Numbered from the stretch's first letter, positions 22,729-31,975 are shown. The stretch is DNA of 64,000 bases from Clostridia bacterium (GCA_017512985.1 JAFWEJ010000007.1:1-64000); one strand, 5' to 3'. Notes: generated from the sequence alone by a model not told the origin. Program-made: numbers and translations.

Positions 22729-24428
22729 GCGTTCTCCTCCTTCCGCTCGTCGGTCTTCGTCATCAGCAGGCCGATCTCTTCCTTCGTCGCGCTCCGGGCG
22801 TCAACGATGCCCGTGATCGCGCCGCCGTTGATCACCATGACCCGGTCGCACAGTTCCAGCAGCACGTCCAGGTCCTCGCCCACATAAATCACGGCGACGC
22901 CGTTTTCCTTCTGCCGGTTCAGCAGGTTATAGATCGTATAGCTGGAGTTGATATCCAGTCCGCGGACCGGATAAGCCGCCATCAGCACCTTCGGCGTATA
23001 GGCGATCTCCCGGCCCACCAGCACCTTCTGCACGTTGCCGCCGGAAAGCCGCCGCACCGGCGTGGTCAGGCCCGGTGTTGAAACTTCCAGGTCCCGGATG
23101 ATCTCTTCCGCCTGCGCCCGGGGCTTTTTACGGTTCAGGAAACCGGCTTTTCCCTTCCGGTAGCTGCGCAGCATCATATTGTCCGTGATGTTCATATTCC
23201 CGACCAGGCCCATGCCCAGCCGGTCTTCCGGCACAAAGCTCAGGTGAATGCCCAGCCGGCGGATCTCCAGCGGGTCCTTGTCCCGCAGGTTCATCACCTC
23301 GTCCTCGCGGAACAGCACATCCCCGTTCTCGACCCACTTCCGGACGGCCTTGTTGCTCATCCCGTGGAAGGTGACGTCGTTCAGGTTCCGGTCATGGAAC
23401 GCTCCCTGTTCAGCCAGTGCCCGGACCTGTTTCATGCTCTTGTGGTAAAAGCTGACCGGCCGGTCTTTCTTCGGGTTGTTGAAAGTAATCTTCCCGCTGG
23501 CAACGGGCTGCAGTCCGGAAATGGATTCCAGCAGTTCCCGCTGGCCGCTGCCGGCAATACCCGCGACGCCCAGGATCTCCCCGCCGTTGGCGGTAAAGGA
23601 GATATCCTTCAGCACGTGCACGCCTTCCGCATTGTACAGGTTCAGGTCCTCCACGATCAGCCTCGGGACAGCGTTCACCGGGTTTGAGCGGTGAATGTTC
23701 AGGTCGATCTTTTTGCCGACCATCATTTCCGTCAGTTTCGCTTCATTCGTTTCTGCCGTGTTGACCGTGGCGATATGCTGGCCCCGGCGCAGGATCGCCA
23801 CCCGGTCGCTGACCTCCATCACCTCGTTCAGCTTGTGCGTGATGATGATAATGCTCTTGCCGTCTTCCTTCATCCGGCGCAGGACGTCAAACAGGCGGGT
23901 GATCTCCTGGGGCGTCAGCACGGCCGTCGGCTCGTCCAGGATCAGGATGTCCGCGCCGCGGTACAGCACCTTGATGATCTCCACCGTCTGCTTTTCGGAA
24001 ACGGACATGTCATAGATCTTTTTGGCCGGATCCAGCCGGAATCCATACCGTTCCGCGATCTGGGCCACCCGGGCGTTGACCGCCTTCAGGTTGTACTTCT
24101 CCCCGGATTCTGTCCCAAGCACCACGTTCTCGGCAGCCGTGAACAGGTCCACCAATTTGAAATGCTGATGGATCATACCGATCCTGTGATCAAACGCGTC
24201 CTTGGGGGAACGGATCACAACCTCTTTCCCGTCGATCAGGATCTGTCCCTCGTCCGGAAAATAGATCCCGGCGATCATGTTCATCAGGGTCGTCTTGCCG
24301 CAGCCGTTTTCGCCGAGAACCGCCAGGATTTCTCCCTGGTAGACGTCCAGGTCTACATGGTCGTTTGCCAGGACGGGACCGAACCTTTTGGTGATCCCCC
24401 GCATCTGAAGCGCAATCTGTTTCTCCAT
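22725..24428 (-). CDS. Nucleoside ABC transporter ATPase, two-domain (NupO-like)
   Basis: 567 residues with two fused ABC ATPase domains. The first has Walker A GENGCGKTTLMN (about 38-49), signature MSVSEKQTVEIIK and Walker B ILILDEPTAVL. The second begins about residue 265 with a degenerate Walker A (GIAGSGQREL) and has the signature RRLSGGNVQKVLVGRE. This is the RbsA/NupO layout. The start MEKQIALQM follows GGGGGA; the open frame continues into the preceding terminator. It powers uptake with the BMP binding protein encoded upstream. Confidence 0.93.
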   Translation of the reverse strand: MEKQIALQMRGITKRFGPVLANDHVDLDVYQGEILAVLGENGCGKTTLMNMIAGIYFPDEGQILIDGKEVVIRSPKDAFDHRIGMIHQHFKLVDLFTAAENVVLGTESGEKYNLKAVNARVAQIAERYGFRLDPAKKIYDMSVSEKQTVEIIKVLYRGADILILDEPTAVLTPQEITRLFDVLRRMKEDGKSIIIITHKLNEVMEVSDRVAILRRGQHIATVNTAETNEAKLTEMMVGKKIDLNIHRSNPVNAVPRLIVEDLNLYNAEGVHVLKDISFTANGGEILGVAGIAGSGQRELLESISGLQPVASGKITFNNPKKDRPVSFYHKSMKQVRALAEQGAFHDRNLNDVTFHGMSNKAVRKWVENGDVLFREDEVMNLRDKDPLEIRRLGIHLSFVPEDRLGMGLVGNMNITDNMMLRSYRKGKAGFLNRKKPRAQAEEIIRDLEVSTPGLTTPVRRLSGGNVQKVLVGREIAYTPKVLMAAYPVRGLDINSSYTIYNLLNRQKENGVAVIYVGEDLDVLLELCDRVMVINGGAITGIVDARSATKEEIGLLMTKTDERKEENA

Positions 24429-24455
24429 GATGTCCCCCGTGATAAAAAAGGATAA

Positions 24456-24486
24456 GGACTGCCGCCCGGAGATTGGACGGCAGTCC
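24456..24486 (-). terminator. Attenuating terminator between binding protein and ATPase genes
   Basis: 9-bp stem GGACTGCCG/CGGCAGTCC with a 13-base loop, followed on the minus strand by TTATCCTTTTTT. Placed after the binding-protein gene, it would let that gene be transcribed more than the rest of the operon. Confidence 0.85.
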
Positions 24487-24519
24487 GATTGTGTCATAAC
24501 AGGACAAGCCTGATGATCA

Positions 24520-25713
24520 TTAGTCGTTCACGATCTCGATTCCATCGATGTCGATATCGAAGTAAGGAGCGGAACGCAGGGTGGATTCGGCAAAATAACC
24601 GTCCACGATCGCCTCGGTATCGGGCGTGAAGGCAGCGTCGGTATCCACGTCCGCCAGATAGCTTTCCATAACGGCGCCGCCCTTCGTCCAGGTGGCGGTG
24701 TCGTATACGTGCAGCGTGCCGGCTTCGAACTGGGCCTTCACTTCGGCAATCTTTTCCACGGTGCCGGCGGCGGCTGCCTTTTCGTTCACGTCGGTCAGTT
24801 CAACGGAGCCGGTGGCGATGGTGCCGGTCCAGTCGGTGTCGATGGCTTCACCGGCGATGCGCTTCTCGATGATGTACTTGAAGTAGGGCACCCAGTTGAT
24901 CTTGCTGGCTACGATGAAGGTGTTGGGGCACAGGTCAACGGTGGATCCGTTGTAGGAAACGTCCGGGATACCGGCGGCTTCGCAGGCCTTGGGAGCGCCC
25001 ATGGAGTCGGCATGCTGGCTGATCAGGTCAGCGCCGAGGGCGATCAGGGCTTCAGCGGCGGTCTTCTCACCGGTCTCGTCATACCAGGAACCGGTGAACT
25101 GAACCTTCATGATGACGTCGGGGCAAACGCTCCGGGCGCCGAGATAGAAAGAGGTGTATCCGGATTTCACTTCAGCGTAGGGGAAAGCGCCGACATAACC
25201 GATCATGGGAACTTCGCCCTTCAGGCCGCCGGCGGCCTTGATCTCTTCCAGCTTCATTCCGGCGGCGACGCCGGCCAGGTAGCGGCCTTCATAGATCGCG
25301 GCGAAAGCGTTGTGGAAGTTGGCCAGGTTTTCGGTGTGGGCCTTGGTGCCGGTCGCGTGGCAGAATTCAACTTCGGGATGTTCCTTGGCGGCTTCGATGA
25401 TGAAGTCTTCATGGCCAAAGCTGTCGGCGAAGATGATGTTGCAGCCTTCGTCAACCAGGTCCAGGGCGGTTTCGCGGCAGATGTCGGCTTCTTCAATGTC
25501 GGAAACGATCACGTAGTTCGTGCCTTCTTCCAGGCCGAGTTCCGCGCAGGCTTCCTTCACAGCGTTGATGAAGTTGGCGTCATAGGTGGAGTTTTCACCG
25601 TGCAGGGTAATCACGCCCAGCTTGATGTTTTCCTTTGCGATCGGATCCGCCAGGGATACGGCGGCCGTCAGGCACAGCGCCAGAACCAGTACCAGGGCAA
25701 GAATCTTCTTCAT
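24520..25713 (-). CDS. BMP-family nucleoside substrate-binding protein
   Basis: A 397-residue exported binding protein of the BMP/PnrA family, which binds purine nucleosides. The signal peptide is KKILALVLVLALCLTAAVSLA. There is no clean lipobox (LALC has Leu before Cys), so the anchoring is uncertain. The mature domain shows NFINAVKEACAELGLEEGTN, the ADSFGHEDFI region and GRYLAGVAAGMKL (about 142-154). It is the second gene after xpt and before a terminator and the transporter genes, so the cluster imports and salvages purines. Confidence 0.92.
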   Translation of the reverse strand: MKKILALVLVLALCLTAAVSLADPIAKENIKLGVITLHGENSTYDANFINAVKEACAELGLEEGTNYVIVSDIEEADICRETALDLVDEGCNIIFADSFGHEDFIIEAAKEHPEVEFCHATGTKAHTENLANFHNAFAAIYEGRYLAGVAAGMKLEEIKAAGGLKGEVPMIGYVGAFPYAEVKSGYTSFYLGARSVCPDVIMKVQFTGSWYDETGEKTAAEALIALGADLISQHADSMGAPKACEAAGIPDVSYNGSTVDLCPNTFIVASKINWVPYFKYIIEKRIAGEAIDTDWTGTIATGSVELTDVNEKAAAAGTVEKIAEVKAQFEAGTLHVYDTATWTKGGAVMESYLADVDTDAAFTPDTEAIVDGYFAESTLRSAPYFDIDIDGIEIVND

Positions 25714-25768
25714 GTGGTTTTGTCCTCCTCTTTTTTTGTACAGTTGGAGTAAATGGTTTTCTATTGGA

Positions 25769-26353
25769 TCAGTCGTCGTCCGGCCTCAGCACGATGTTCC
25801 CGTCCTGAATGCCTTCAACCACTGCCAAAGACTTGAGATGTACGCCGGATGCGCGCAGCGCCTGGCCGCCTGGCTGGAAACCTTTTTCTATTGCGATGCC
25901 GACGCCCACGACCACAGCCTGCTGCTGCCAGCAGAGGTTCATCAGCCCGCGTACCGCCTGACCGTCCGCCAGGAAATCATCAATGATCAGCACCCGCGTC
26001 CCTGCCGGCAGGTACTTTCTCTCAATACGGATCATGTTCTGCGTCTTGTGGGTAAAGGAGTAGACCGGCGCCTGGACAAGATCGTCGTTCTGCACCACTG
26101 TGGCGCTCTTTTTCGCGAACACTACCGGGATATCCCCCAGCGCGTGCGCCGCGGCCACCGCCATTGCGATTCCGCTTGCTTCCACAGTCAGCACCAGTTC
26201 CGGTTTCTCCCTGCGGTACTCTTCCGCCCAGGCTTCGCCCATCTCAAAAAGCAGCGCCGTATCAATCCGGTGGTTCAGGAACATATCGACCTTGATGATG
26301 TCGTTCCCGATCCCCTTGCCCTTCTCCAGGATCATCCGCCGCAGTGCTTCCAT
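25769..26353 (-). CDS. xpt: Xanthine phosphoribosyltransferase
   Basis: A 194-residue purine salvage enzyme that converts xanthine and PRPP to XMP. The PRPP motif is VLIIDDFLADGQA (about 123-135). The N-terminus MEALRRMILEKGKGIGNDII and the base-binding region VLTVEASGIAMAVAAA (about 53-68) match Xpt. It leads the operon with the BMP-type importer. The start follows GGAGG, and the promoter gives a leader of only about 35 bases, so no purine riboswitch fits in front of it. Confidence 0.93.
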   Translation of the reverse strand: MEALRRMILEKGKGIGNDIIKVDMFLNHRIDTALLFEMGEAWAEEYRREKPELVLTVEASGIAMAVAAAHALGDIPVVFAKKSATVVQNDDLVQAPVYSFTHKTQNMIRIERKYLPAGTRVLIIDDFLADGQAVRGLMNLCWQQQAVVVGVGIAIEKGFQPGGQALRASGVHLKSLAVVEGIQDGNIVLRPDDD

Positions 26354-26394
26354 GATTCCTCCAAAACACGAACATTCCCTTGTTGGATATTGAA

Positions 26395-26423
26395 ATTATA
26401 CGCTCGAAAGCCGAATATTTCAA
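26395..26423 (-). promoter_or_regulatory. Promoter of the xpt-nucleoside importer operon
   Basis: TTGAAA, 17 bases, TATAAT on the minus strand, 41 bases before the xpt start. Confidence 0.85.
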
Positions 26424-26473
26424 TGAAGATTGTATGCCAAAAGTGTTAAATCCTGTCCCAAAAACGAAGAACA

Positions 26474-26494
26474 GAGATCCGTCATCGGGATCTC
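26474..26494 (-). terminator. Hairpin after the ABC exporter operon
   Basis: 7-bp stem GAGATCC/GGATCTC next to heptamer array 7. It separates the exporter from xpt. The T-run is weak. Confidence 0.45.
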
Positions 26495-26501
26495 AGTCCT
26501 T

Positions 26502-26537
26502 CATTATTCATTATTCATTGTTCATTATTCATTGTAT
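26502..26537 (+). repeat. Heptamer array 7 (CATTATT form)
   Basis: Five units (CATTATT, CATTATT, CATTGTT, CATTATT, CATTGTA), ending one base before the TAA stop of the exporter gene. Confidence 0.88.
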
Positions 26538-28493
26538 TTAGTCCAGTTCTTTCTTTCCGGTATACAGTTCATAATACCGGCCCTTCATCTCCAGCAGGTC
26601 GTCGTGCGTTCCGCGCTCGATGATCTCGCCTTTTTCCAGCACCATGATTGCGTTCGCGTTCCTGACCGTGCTCAGCCGGTGCGCAATCACGAAGGTCGTC
26701 CGGTTCTTCATCAGCCGGTCCATACCGTGCTCGATATGCCGCTCCGTCCGGGTGTCGACGCTGCTGGTCGCCTCGTCCAGCACCAGGATCGGCGCCTTGC
26801 TGACGGCCGCCCGGGCAATGTTCAGCAGCTGCCGCTGGCCCTGGCTCAGGTTCGCGCCGTCGCCCTCCAGCATCGTGTCATATCCGTGCTCAAGCCGCAT
26901 GATAAAGCTGTGCGCGCTGGCAAGCTTTGCCGCCGCTTCCACTTCCTCGTCCGTGGCGTCCAGCCGGCCGTAGCGGATATTCTCCCGCACGGTTCCGGTG
27001 AACAGGTGGGTGTCCTGCAGCACCATGGCGATGTTCTGCCGCAGCCAGTCGCGCGGATACTCCTTAATATTCTTCCCGTCAATGGTGATGCTGCCCTCTT
27101 CAATGTCATAGAAGCGGTTCAGCAGGTTCGTCACAGTGGTCTTGCCCGCGCCGGTAGAGCCGACAAAGGCGATCTTCTGGCCCGGATGGGCATACAGCGT
27201 GATATCCTTCAGTACGGTCTTGTCCGGCACATAGCCGAAGGTTACATGTTCCACCACCACGTCGCCGCGGATTTCAGTCGCTTCCGCGCCTTTTTCATCC
27301 GGAACCTCAGGCTCCGCGTCCATCACGGCAAACACGCGCTCCGCGCCAGCCAGCGCCGCCAGGATCGTGGTCGCCTGCTGGCTCATCTGGTTAATGGGCA
27401 TGGAAAACTGCCGGCTGTATCCGGCAAATACCGTCAGCGCGCCGGGGGTAAACCCGCCCGTGCACATCAGGATGCCGCCCACGCCGATCGTCACCGCGTA
27501 GGTCACCTGGCCCACGTTGCCCATCACCGGCCACATGATACCGCCCCAGAACTGGGCGCCGAACTGCTTGTCCTTCAGGTTCTGGTTCAGCAGGCCGAAT
27601 TCTTCCTCGCAGTCGCTTTCATGGTTGAACACCTTGATGACCTTCGCGCCTGTCACGGTCTCTTCGATGTAGCCGTTCACCGCGCCCAGGGCGGCCTGCT
27701 GCGCAGCGTAATACTTCGCGCTCTTCTTCGCGATCATCATGCCGCCGAACAGGAACACCGGGATAAAGAAGATTGTGATCAGCGTCAGGATCCAGCTGGT
27801 GGTGATCATAAAGATGAACGTGCCGATCAGCGTGATCGTACCGGACACCAGGCCCACCAGGGAGTTGTTGATCATCGTGTCGATGTTGTCGATATCGTTG
27901 GTATACCGGCTCATCAGTTCGCCTGTCGGATGGCCGTCGTAGTAGCGCACCGGCAGCGACTGCATTTTGGTGAACAGGTCGTTCCGGATCGTCTCGATGA
28001 CCTTCAGGGAAACGGACATCATCAGCCGGGCCTGCAGGTATGTGGTACACACGCCGACCAGGTAAATAATCCCGAGCACGATCAGCGCCACCATAACATA
28101 GGCGGAAACAGCCTGGACGGTACCGGAGGCAATCCAGCCCTGGACAAGCTCGCCGCTTGTGATCCTTGTCAGGATTTCATCCGCGATTTTCTCAATCGGG
28201 CTCATCGTAATTACGGTATCCGGGTTCACCGCCAGCGCCAGGTGGTCCACGATCGGCGCCATCAGGTAGCCGCCGCACAGGCTTGTCACCGTTGTGACCA
28301 GCATGCACAGCAGCACCAGCGCCAGCTTGTACCAGTACCGGCCCACATAGCCCAACAGCCGGCGGATCGTCCGGCCCGCGTTCTTCGGTTTTCCGGTCAT
28401 ACCGCGTCCGGGCGGACCCTGGCGGGGTCCTTTCATCATCTCACCGGGTTTGGCGGCATATTGCTTTCTCAGCCTTTCAAGCGATCTTGCCAT
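26538..28493 (-). CDS. ABC exporter half-transporter, second subunit
   Basis: 651 residues: a polar N-terminal extension (about 1-45), a six-helix exporter domain (about 50-370) and an ATPase domain. Walker A is GSTGAGKTTVTNLLNRF (about 430-446), signature NLSQGQRQLLNIARAA, and Walker B ILVLDEATSSVDTRT with a good catalytic Glu. It pairs with the protein encoded 3 bases upstream in a heterodimeric multidrug exporter of the LmrCD/BmrCD type. The partner has Asp in place of the catalytic Glu, the usual asymmetry. The substrate is unknown. Confidence 0.93.
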   Translation of the reverse strand: MARSLERLRKQYAAKPGEMMKGPRQGPPGRGMTGKPKNAGRTIRRLLGYVGRYWYKLALVLLCMLVTTVTSLCGGYLMAPIVDHLALAVNPDTVITMSPIEKIADEILTRITSGELVQGWIASGTVQAVSAYVMVALIVLGIIYLVGVCTTYLQARLMMSVSLKVIETIRNDLFTKMQSLPVRYYDGHPTGELMSRYTNDIDNIDTMINNSLVGLVSGTITLIGTFIFMITTSWILTLITIFFIPVFLFGGMMIAKKSAKYYAAQQAALGAVNGYIEETVTGAKVIKVFNHESDCEEEFGLLNQNLKDKQFGAQFWGGIMWPVMGNVGQVTYAVTIGVGGILMCTGGFTPGALTVFAGYSRQFSMPINQMSQQATTILAALAGAERVFAVMDAEPEVPDEKGAEATEIRGDVVVEHVTFGYVPDKTVLKDITLYAHPGQKIAFVGSTGAGKTTVTNLLNRFYDIEEGSITIDGKNIKEYPRDWLRQNIAMVLQDTHLFTGTVRENIRYGRLDATDEEVEAAAKLASAHSFIMRLEHGYDTMLEGDGANLSQGQRQLLNIARAAVSKAPILVLDEATSSVDTRTERHIEHGMDRLMKNRTTFVIAHRLSTVRNANAIMVLEKGEIIERGTHDDLLEMKGRYYELYTGKKELD

Positions 28494-28496
28494 GCC

Positions 28497-30230
28497 TTAC
28501 GCCCCCTTCTTTCCCAGCTGGCTTTCGGCGATCTCGCGATACTCTGTATTGGAAGCCAGCAGTTCGTCATGGGTGCCCACGCCGGTGATCTTTCCTTCGT
28601 TCATCACAATGATCTGGTCCGCGTCCATCACGGACGCAATCCGCTGCGCGATAATGATCTTTGTGCTGCCCGCCAGCTCATTGGAGAAGGCATTGCGGAT
28701 CTGCGCCTCCGTCGCCGTATCCACGGCGGATGTGGAGTCGTCCAGGATCAGGATCTTCGGTTTTTTCAGCAGCGCGCGGGCAATGCACAGGCGCTGTTTC
28801 TGGCCGCCGGACAGGTTGTTGCCGCCCTTGTCCAGTTCGGTATCGTATCCCTCTTTGAAGGAGGAAACAAACTTGTCCGCCTGGGAGGAAGTCGCCGCCG
28901 CGATCATTTCCTCATCCGTCGCGTCCTCGTCACCCCAGCGCAGGTTCTCGGCCACCGTACCGGAAAACAGCACGTTCTTCTGCAGCACCATGCCCACGCC
29001 CTCGCGCAGGTTGTACAGGCTGTAATCCTTCACGTTCACCCCGTCCACGAGGATCTCGCCCTCATCCGGGTCATACAGCCGCGGAATCATGCTCACCAGC
29101 GTGCTCTTGCCGCAGCCCGTGGAGCCGATGATTCCCACGATGCTGCCGGGTTCAATCGTCAGGCTGATGTCGTCCAGTACGCTGTCTTCGCTGTGCTTGT
29201 AATACCGGAAGGAAACATGGCGGAACTCCACCCGGCCTTCCTTCACAGCCAGTTCCTTGTGCGCAGCGCTGTCATCGTTCAGGTCCGGATCCTCCTCCAG
29301 CACCTCGCGGATGCGCTTGGCGCTCGCCATGGCCCGGGAGGACATCATGAAGAGGAAGGTAACCATGATCAGTGAAGACAGGATCTGGATCACGTAGTTC
29401 ACAAACGCGGACAGGTCGCCCACCGCCATTTCCCGGCCCAGCACCAGTGTATGCCCCTGCCATGCAACCCCGATCACCGTCAGGTACATGATCAGCGTCG
29501 TCACGGGCTGCATCTGGATCACGATCCGCATTGCCCGCAGCTGCGCTTCTTTGAGGTCGCCGTTTGCCTTGCCGAACTTCTGTATTTCATCCTTTTCACG
29601 TACAAAGGATTTGACCACGCGCACGTTCGTGATGTTTTCCTGCACAGTGGAGTTCAGGTTGTCCACCTTTTCCTGCACCGTTTTGAAGCGCGGGAACGCG
29701 GTCAGGATATTGCCGCCCACAAACACCAGGAGAACCGGGATGCTGATCAGGAACACCATTGCCAGGTCCGACCGCAGCCGGATCGCCATAATCAGGCCGC
29801 CGATCATCATGCCGGGCGCCCGCAGCGCCATGCGCATCAGCATCGCCACAAAATTCTGCATCTGGGTCACGTCGTTGGTCACACGCGTTACCAGCGATCC
29901 GGTGGAAAACCGGTCGATATTGCCGAAAGAGAACCTCTGGATCTTGCCGTAAAGGTCGTTGCGGATATCTCCGGCGAACGCGATGCTGGCCTTCGAACTG
30001 AAATAGCAGCCGCCGATGCCTCCGCCCATCATGAACAGGGCGATCAGGATCATCAGTGCCGCCGTCCCGATGCTGGAGCCGACCGTCAGCGTACCCATAT
30101 TCCCGGCGTTGATCACGCCCGCGAGCAGCATGGGCATCAGCACCTCGCCGATGACCTCCACGATCATGCACAGCGGTCCCAGGATAAACCAGGCCTTATA
30201 TGGCTTGATATATTTCATCCAGTGTCTCAA
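28497..30230 (-). CDS. ABC exporter half-transporter, first subunit (degenerate ATP site)
   Basis: 577 residues, exporter fold with six helices (about 15-320) and an ATPase domain. Walker A is GSTGCGKSTLVSMIPRL (about 369-385) and the signature NLSGGQKQRLCIARALL is intact. Walker B reads ILILDDSTSAVDTAT, with Asp where the catalytic Glu is expected. This is the degenerate half seen in heterodimeric exporters such as LmrC, and the partner at 26538 has the Glu. The start is preceded by an AAGGAGAGG-like site. Confidence 0.93.
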   Translation of the reverse strand: MRHWMKYIKPYKAWFILGPLCMIVEVIGEVLMPMLLAGVINAGNMGTLTVGSSIGTAALMILIALFMMGGGIGGCYFSSKASIAFAGDIRNDLYGKIQRFSFGNIDRFSTGSLVTRVTNDVTQMQNFVAMLMRMALRAPGMMIGGLIMAIRLRSDLAMVFLISIPVLLVFVGGNILTAFPRFKTVQEKVDNLNSTVQENITNVRVVKSFVREKDEIQKFGKANGDLKEAQLRAMRIVIQMQPVTTLIMYLTVIGVAWQGHTLVLGREMAVGDLSAFVNYVIQILSSLIMVTFLFMMSSRAMASAKRIREVLEEDPDLNDDSAAHKELAVKEGRVEFRHVSFRYYKHSEDSVLDDISLTIEPGSIVGIIGSTGCGKSTLVSMIPRLYDPDEGEILVDGVNVKDYSLYNLREGVGMVLQKNVLFSGTVAENLRWGDEDATDEEMIAAATSSQADKFVSSFKEGYDTELDKGGNNLSGGQKQRLCIARALLKKPKILILDDSTSAVDTATEAQIRNAFSNELAGSTKIIIAQRIASVMDADQIIVMNEGKITGVGTHDELLASNTEYREIAESQLGKKGA

Positions 30231-30313
30231 AAAGAGCCTCTCCTTCCAACTTGAAAACGGATGAGATCAATTTATCCCCATCCGCCATCGTTGTCAATGT
30301 GTTTTTATCCCGC

Positions 30314-30342
30314 TTGTCTTACCGTCCGCCTTGTCCTATAAT
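30314..30342 (+). promoter_or_regulatory. Promoter of the lipid kinase gene
   Basis: TTGTCT, 17 bases, TATAAT. Transcription would start near 30349, leaving a leader of about 32 bases made mostly of heptamer repeat. Confidence 0.8.
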
Positions 30343-30362
30343 CTGTTTATAACATACTATAG

Positions 30363-30393
30363 AATTGTGAATTGTGAATTATGAATCATGAAT
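30363..30393 (+). repeat. Heptamer array 8 (AATTGTG form), contains a start codon
   Basis: Four units: AATTGTG, AATTGTG, AATTATG, AATCATG. The ATG of the lipid kinase gene is in the third unit. Confidence 0.75.
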
Positions 30394-31277
30394 TGAAACC
30401 CCTTCATCTTGTGATCAATCCCAACGCGGGCACCCGCCAGGCGCGGCGTTTCCTGCCGGAGATCATCTCTGTCTTCAACCGCGCCGGGTATCTCTGTTCT
30501 GTCTATGTAACGGAGAAACGCGGCGACGCGGCGGATTTCGCCCGTGCCCATGCCGGTGAAGCGGATCTTGTCGTTGCCTGCGGCGGGGACGGCACCCTGA
30601 ACGAGGTCATTACCGGCCTGCAGCTCGGCGGCCATAAAACCGCCCTGGGTTATATTCCCTGCGGCAGTACCAACGACTTTGCCAGCGGTCTCGGCCTTCC
30701 TGCTGCGCCGCTCATGGCCTGCGATGCCATTGTCGCCGGTTCTCCCCGCATGCTGGACGTCGGGCTTTTCGCTCCGGATCGCTATTTCAGCTACACGGCC
30801 TCCTTCGGCGCCTTCACCAGCGTATCCTGGTCCACGCCCCAGAACGTCAAGAACGTCCTGGGGCATGCCGCCTATATTCTGGAGGGCATCCGTTCCCTGG
30901 CCGGCATCCGCCCGATCCATATGCGCATCACAGCCGACGGCCAGGTATATGAGGACGACTTCATCTTCGGCGCCGTTTGCAATTCAACGTCCCTCGGCGG
31001 TGTCCTGAAGCTGGAGGACAGTCAGGTCGACATGAACGACGGGCGCTTTGAGGCGCTTCTGATCCCCTTTCCGGAGGATCTGATCGTTCTCAACCGGATC
31101 CTGAACGCCCTGCGCACCCATTTTTACGAAGACGAATCCCTGCACTTCCTCCGTGCGTCCTCCTTCGTCTTTGAGGGCGGTCCCGACGTCACCTGGACCC
31201 TCGACGGCGAAGCTGCGGAAGGTTCTTCACGCGTCGAAATCCGCAACATTCACGACGCAGTGCATCTCATCTGCTGA
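30381..31277 (+). CDS. Diacylglycerol/lipid kinase family protein (YegS/DgkB)
   Basis: 298 residues of the DAGK catalytic family, which phosphorylates diacylglycerol or related lipids with ATP. The N-terminal HLVINPNAGTRQARRFLPE (about 9-27) and the nucleotide motif VACGGDGTLNEVITGLQLGG (about 61-80) are diagnostic, then LGYIPCGSTNDFASGLGL. The C-terminal region ends with WTLDGEAAEG, also typical. The start ATG lies inside a heptamer array and no ribosome site is visible before it; a later start would cut the first strand. Transcription probably begins about 30 bases upstream. Confidence 0.9.
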   Translation: MNHELKPLHLVINPNAGTRQARRFLPEIISVFNRAGYLCSVYVTEKRGDAADFARAHAGEADLVVACGGDGTLNEVITGLQLGGHKTALGYIPCGSTNDFASGLGLPAAPLMACDAIVAGSPRMLDVGLFAPDRYFSYTASFGAFTSVSWSTPQNVKNVLGHAAYILEGIRSLAGIRPIHMRITADGQVYEDDFIFGAVCNSTSLGGVLKLEDSQVDMNDGRFEALLIPFPEDLIVLNRILNALRTHFYEDESLHFLRASSFVFEGGPDVTWTLDGEAAEGSSRVEIRNIHDAVHLIC

Positions 31278-31300
31278 AATCTTTCCCGATTCTCATACAG

Positions 31301-31330
31301 AAAATCCGGCGGAAACCCCGCCGGATTTTT
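31301..31330 (+). terminator. Terminator of the lipid kinase gene
   Basis: 10-bp stem AATCCGGCGG/CCGCCGGATT followed by TTTT, which runs straight into heptamer array 9. The leading A-run makes it usable in both directions. Confidence 0.9.
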
Positions 31331-31407
31331 CATTATGCATTGTGCATTATGCATTGTGCATTTTGCATTTTGCATTATGCATTGTGCATTGTGCATTGTT
31401 CATTATG
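31331..31407 (+). repeat. Heptamer array 9, longest
   Basis: Eleven units in perfect 7-bp phase (CATTATG, CATTGTG, CATTTTG, CATTGTT). The last unit includes the TAA stop of iorB. Confidence 0.95.
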
Positions 31408-31975
31408 AATTGAATCCAAAGTCGAAAGCTTTGAGATTCAATTCGATAAACTGCGGCTTAACGACCTTCTCCAGCGCCTTCAGCCACTTCTCCTTCGGAA
31501 TGTCCGTGTGCTTCGCGAAATGTCCCATCAGCACGATATTCACCGCCTTGGCGCTCCCGGCTTCCATTGCCGGCGTCAGGGCGTCGAAATCATCGACGTC
31601 AAAGCCCTTCCCTTTCAATTCCTCCAGCACGCCCGCCGGATACTCCGCCGCGCCGGTGATCACGGGCATCGGGTCAATCTCCTGGGTATTCACGATGATC
31701 TTTCCGCCCCTGCGCAGGCAGCCGGCGTACCGGGCTGCTTCCAGCTTCTCAAAGCTGATGATATAGTCGCACTCGCCCTCGGTCACAATGGGGCTGTATA
31801 CCTTCTCTCCGTAGCGCACATAAGTCACGACGCTGCCGCCGCGCTGGCTCATGCCGTGCACTTCGCTGACCTTGACGTCGTATCCTTCATCCGTCAGCAG
31901 GGTCCCCAGGAGCCTCGAGGCCAGCAGGCTTCCCTGTCCGCCGACGCCGACGATCATTACGCTTGTTGTATTCAT
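31403..31975 (-). CDS. iorB: Indolepyruvate:ferredoxin oxidoreductase, beta subunit
   Basis: 190 residues of the gamma/beta-type pyruvate:ferredoxin oxidoreductase family. With IorA it oxidatively decarboxylates aryl-pyruvates (from Trp, Tyr, Phe) to aryl-acetyl-CoA and reduces ferredoxin. The N-terminal nucleotide-like loop VMIVGVGGQGSLLASRLLG (about 6-24) and SEVHGMSQRGGSVVTYVRYG (about 37-56) are diagnostic. It is downstream of iorA after 82 bases. The stop codon lies in a heptamer array. Confidence 0.93.
   Translation of the reverse strand: MNTTSVMIVGVGGQGSLLASRLLGTLLTDEGYDVKVSEVHGMSQRGGSVVTYVRYGEKVYSPIVTEGECDYIISFEKLEAARYAGCLRRGGKIIVNTQEIDPMPVITGAAEYPAGVLEELKGKGFDVDDFDALTPAMEAGSAKAVNIVLMGHFAKHTDIPKEKWLKALEKVVKPQFIELNLKAFDFGFNS

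Noticed and set aside
26354-26460. Guanine riboswitch before xpt
   Set aside because: The leader behind the promoter is too short, and no conserved aptamer core could be found.
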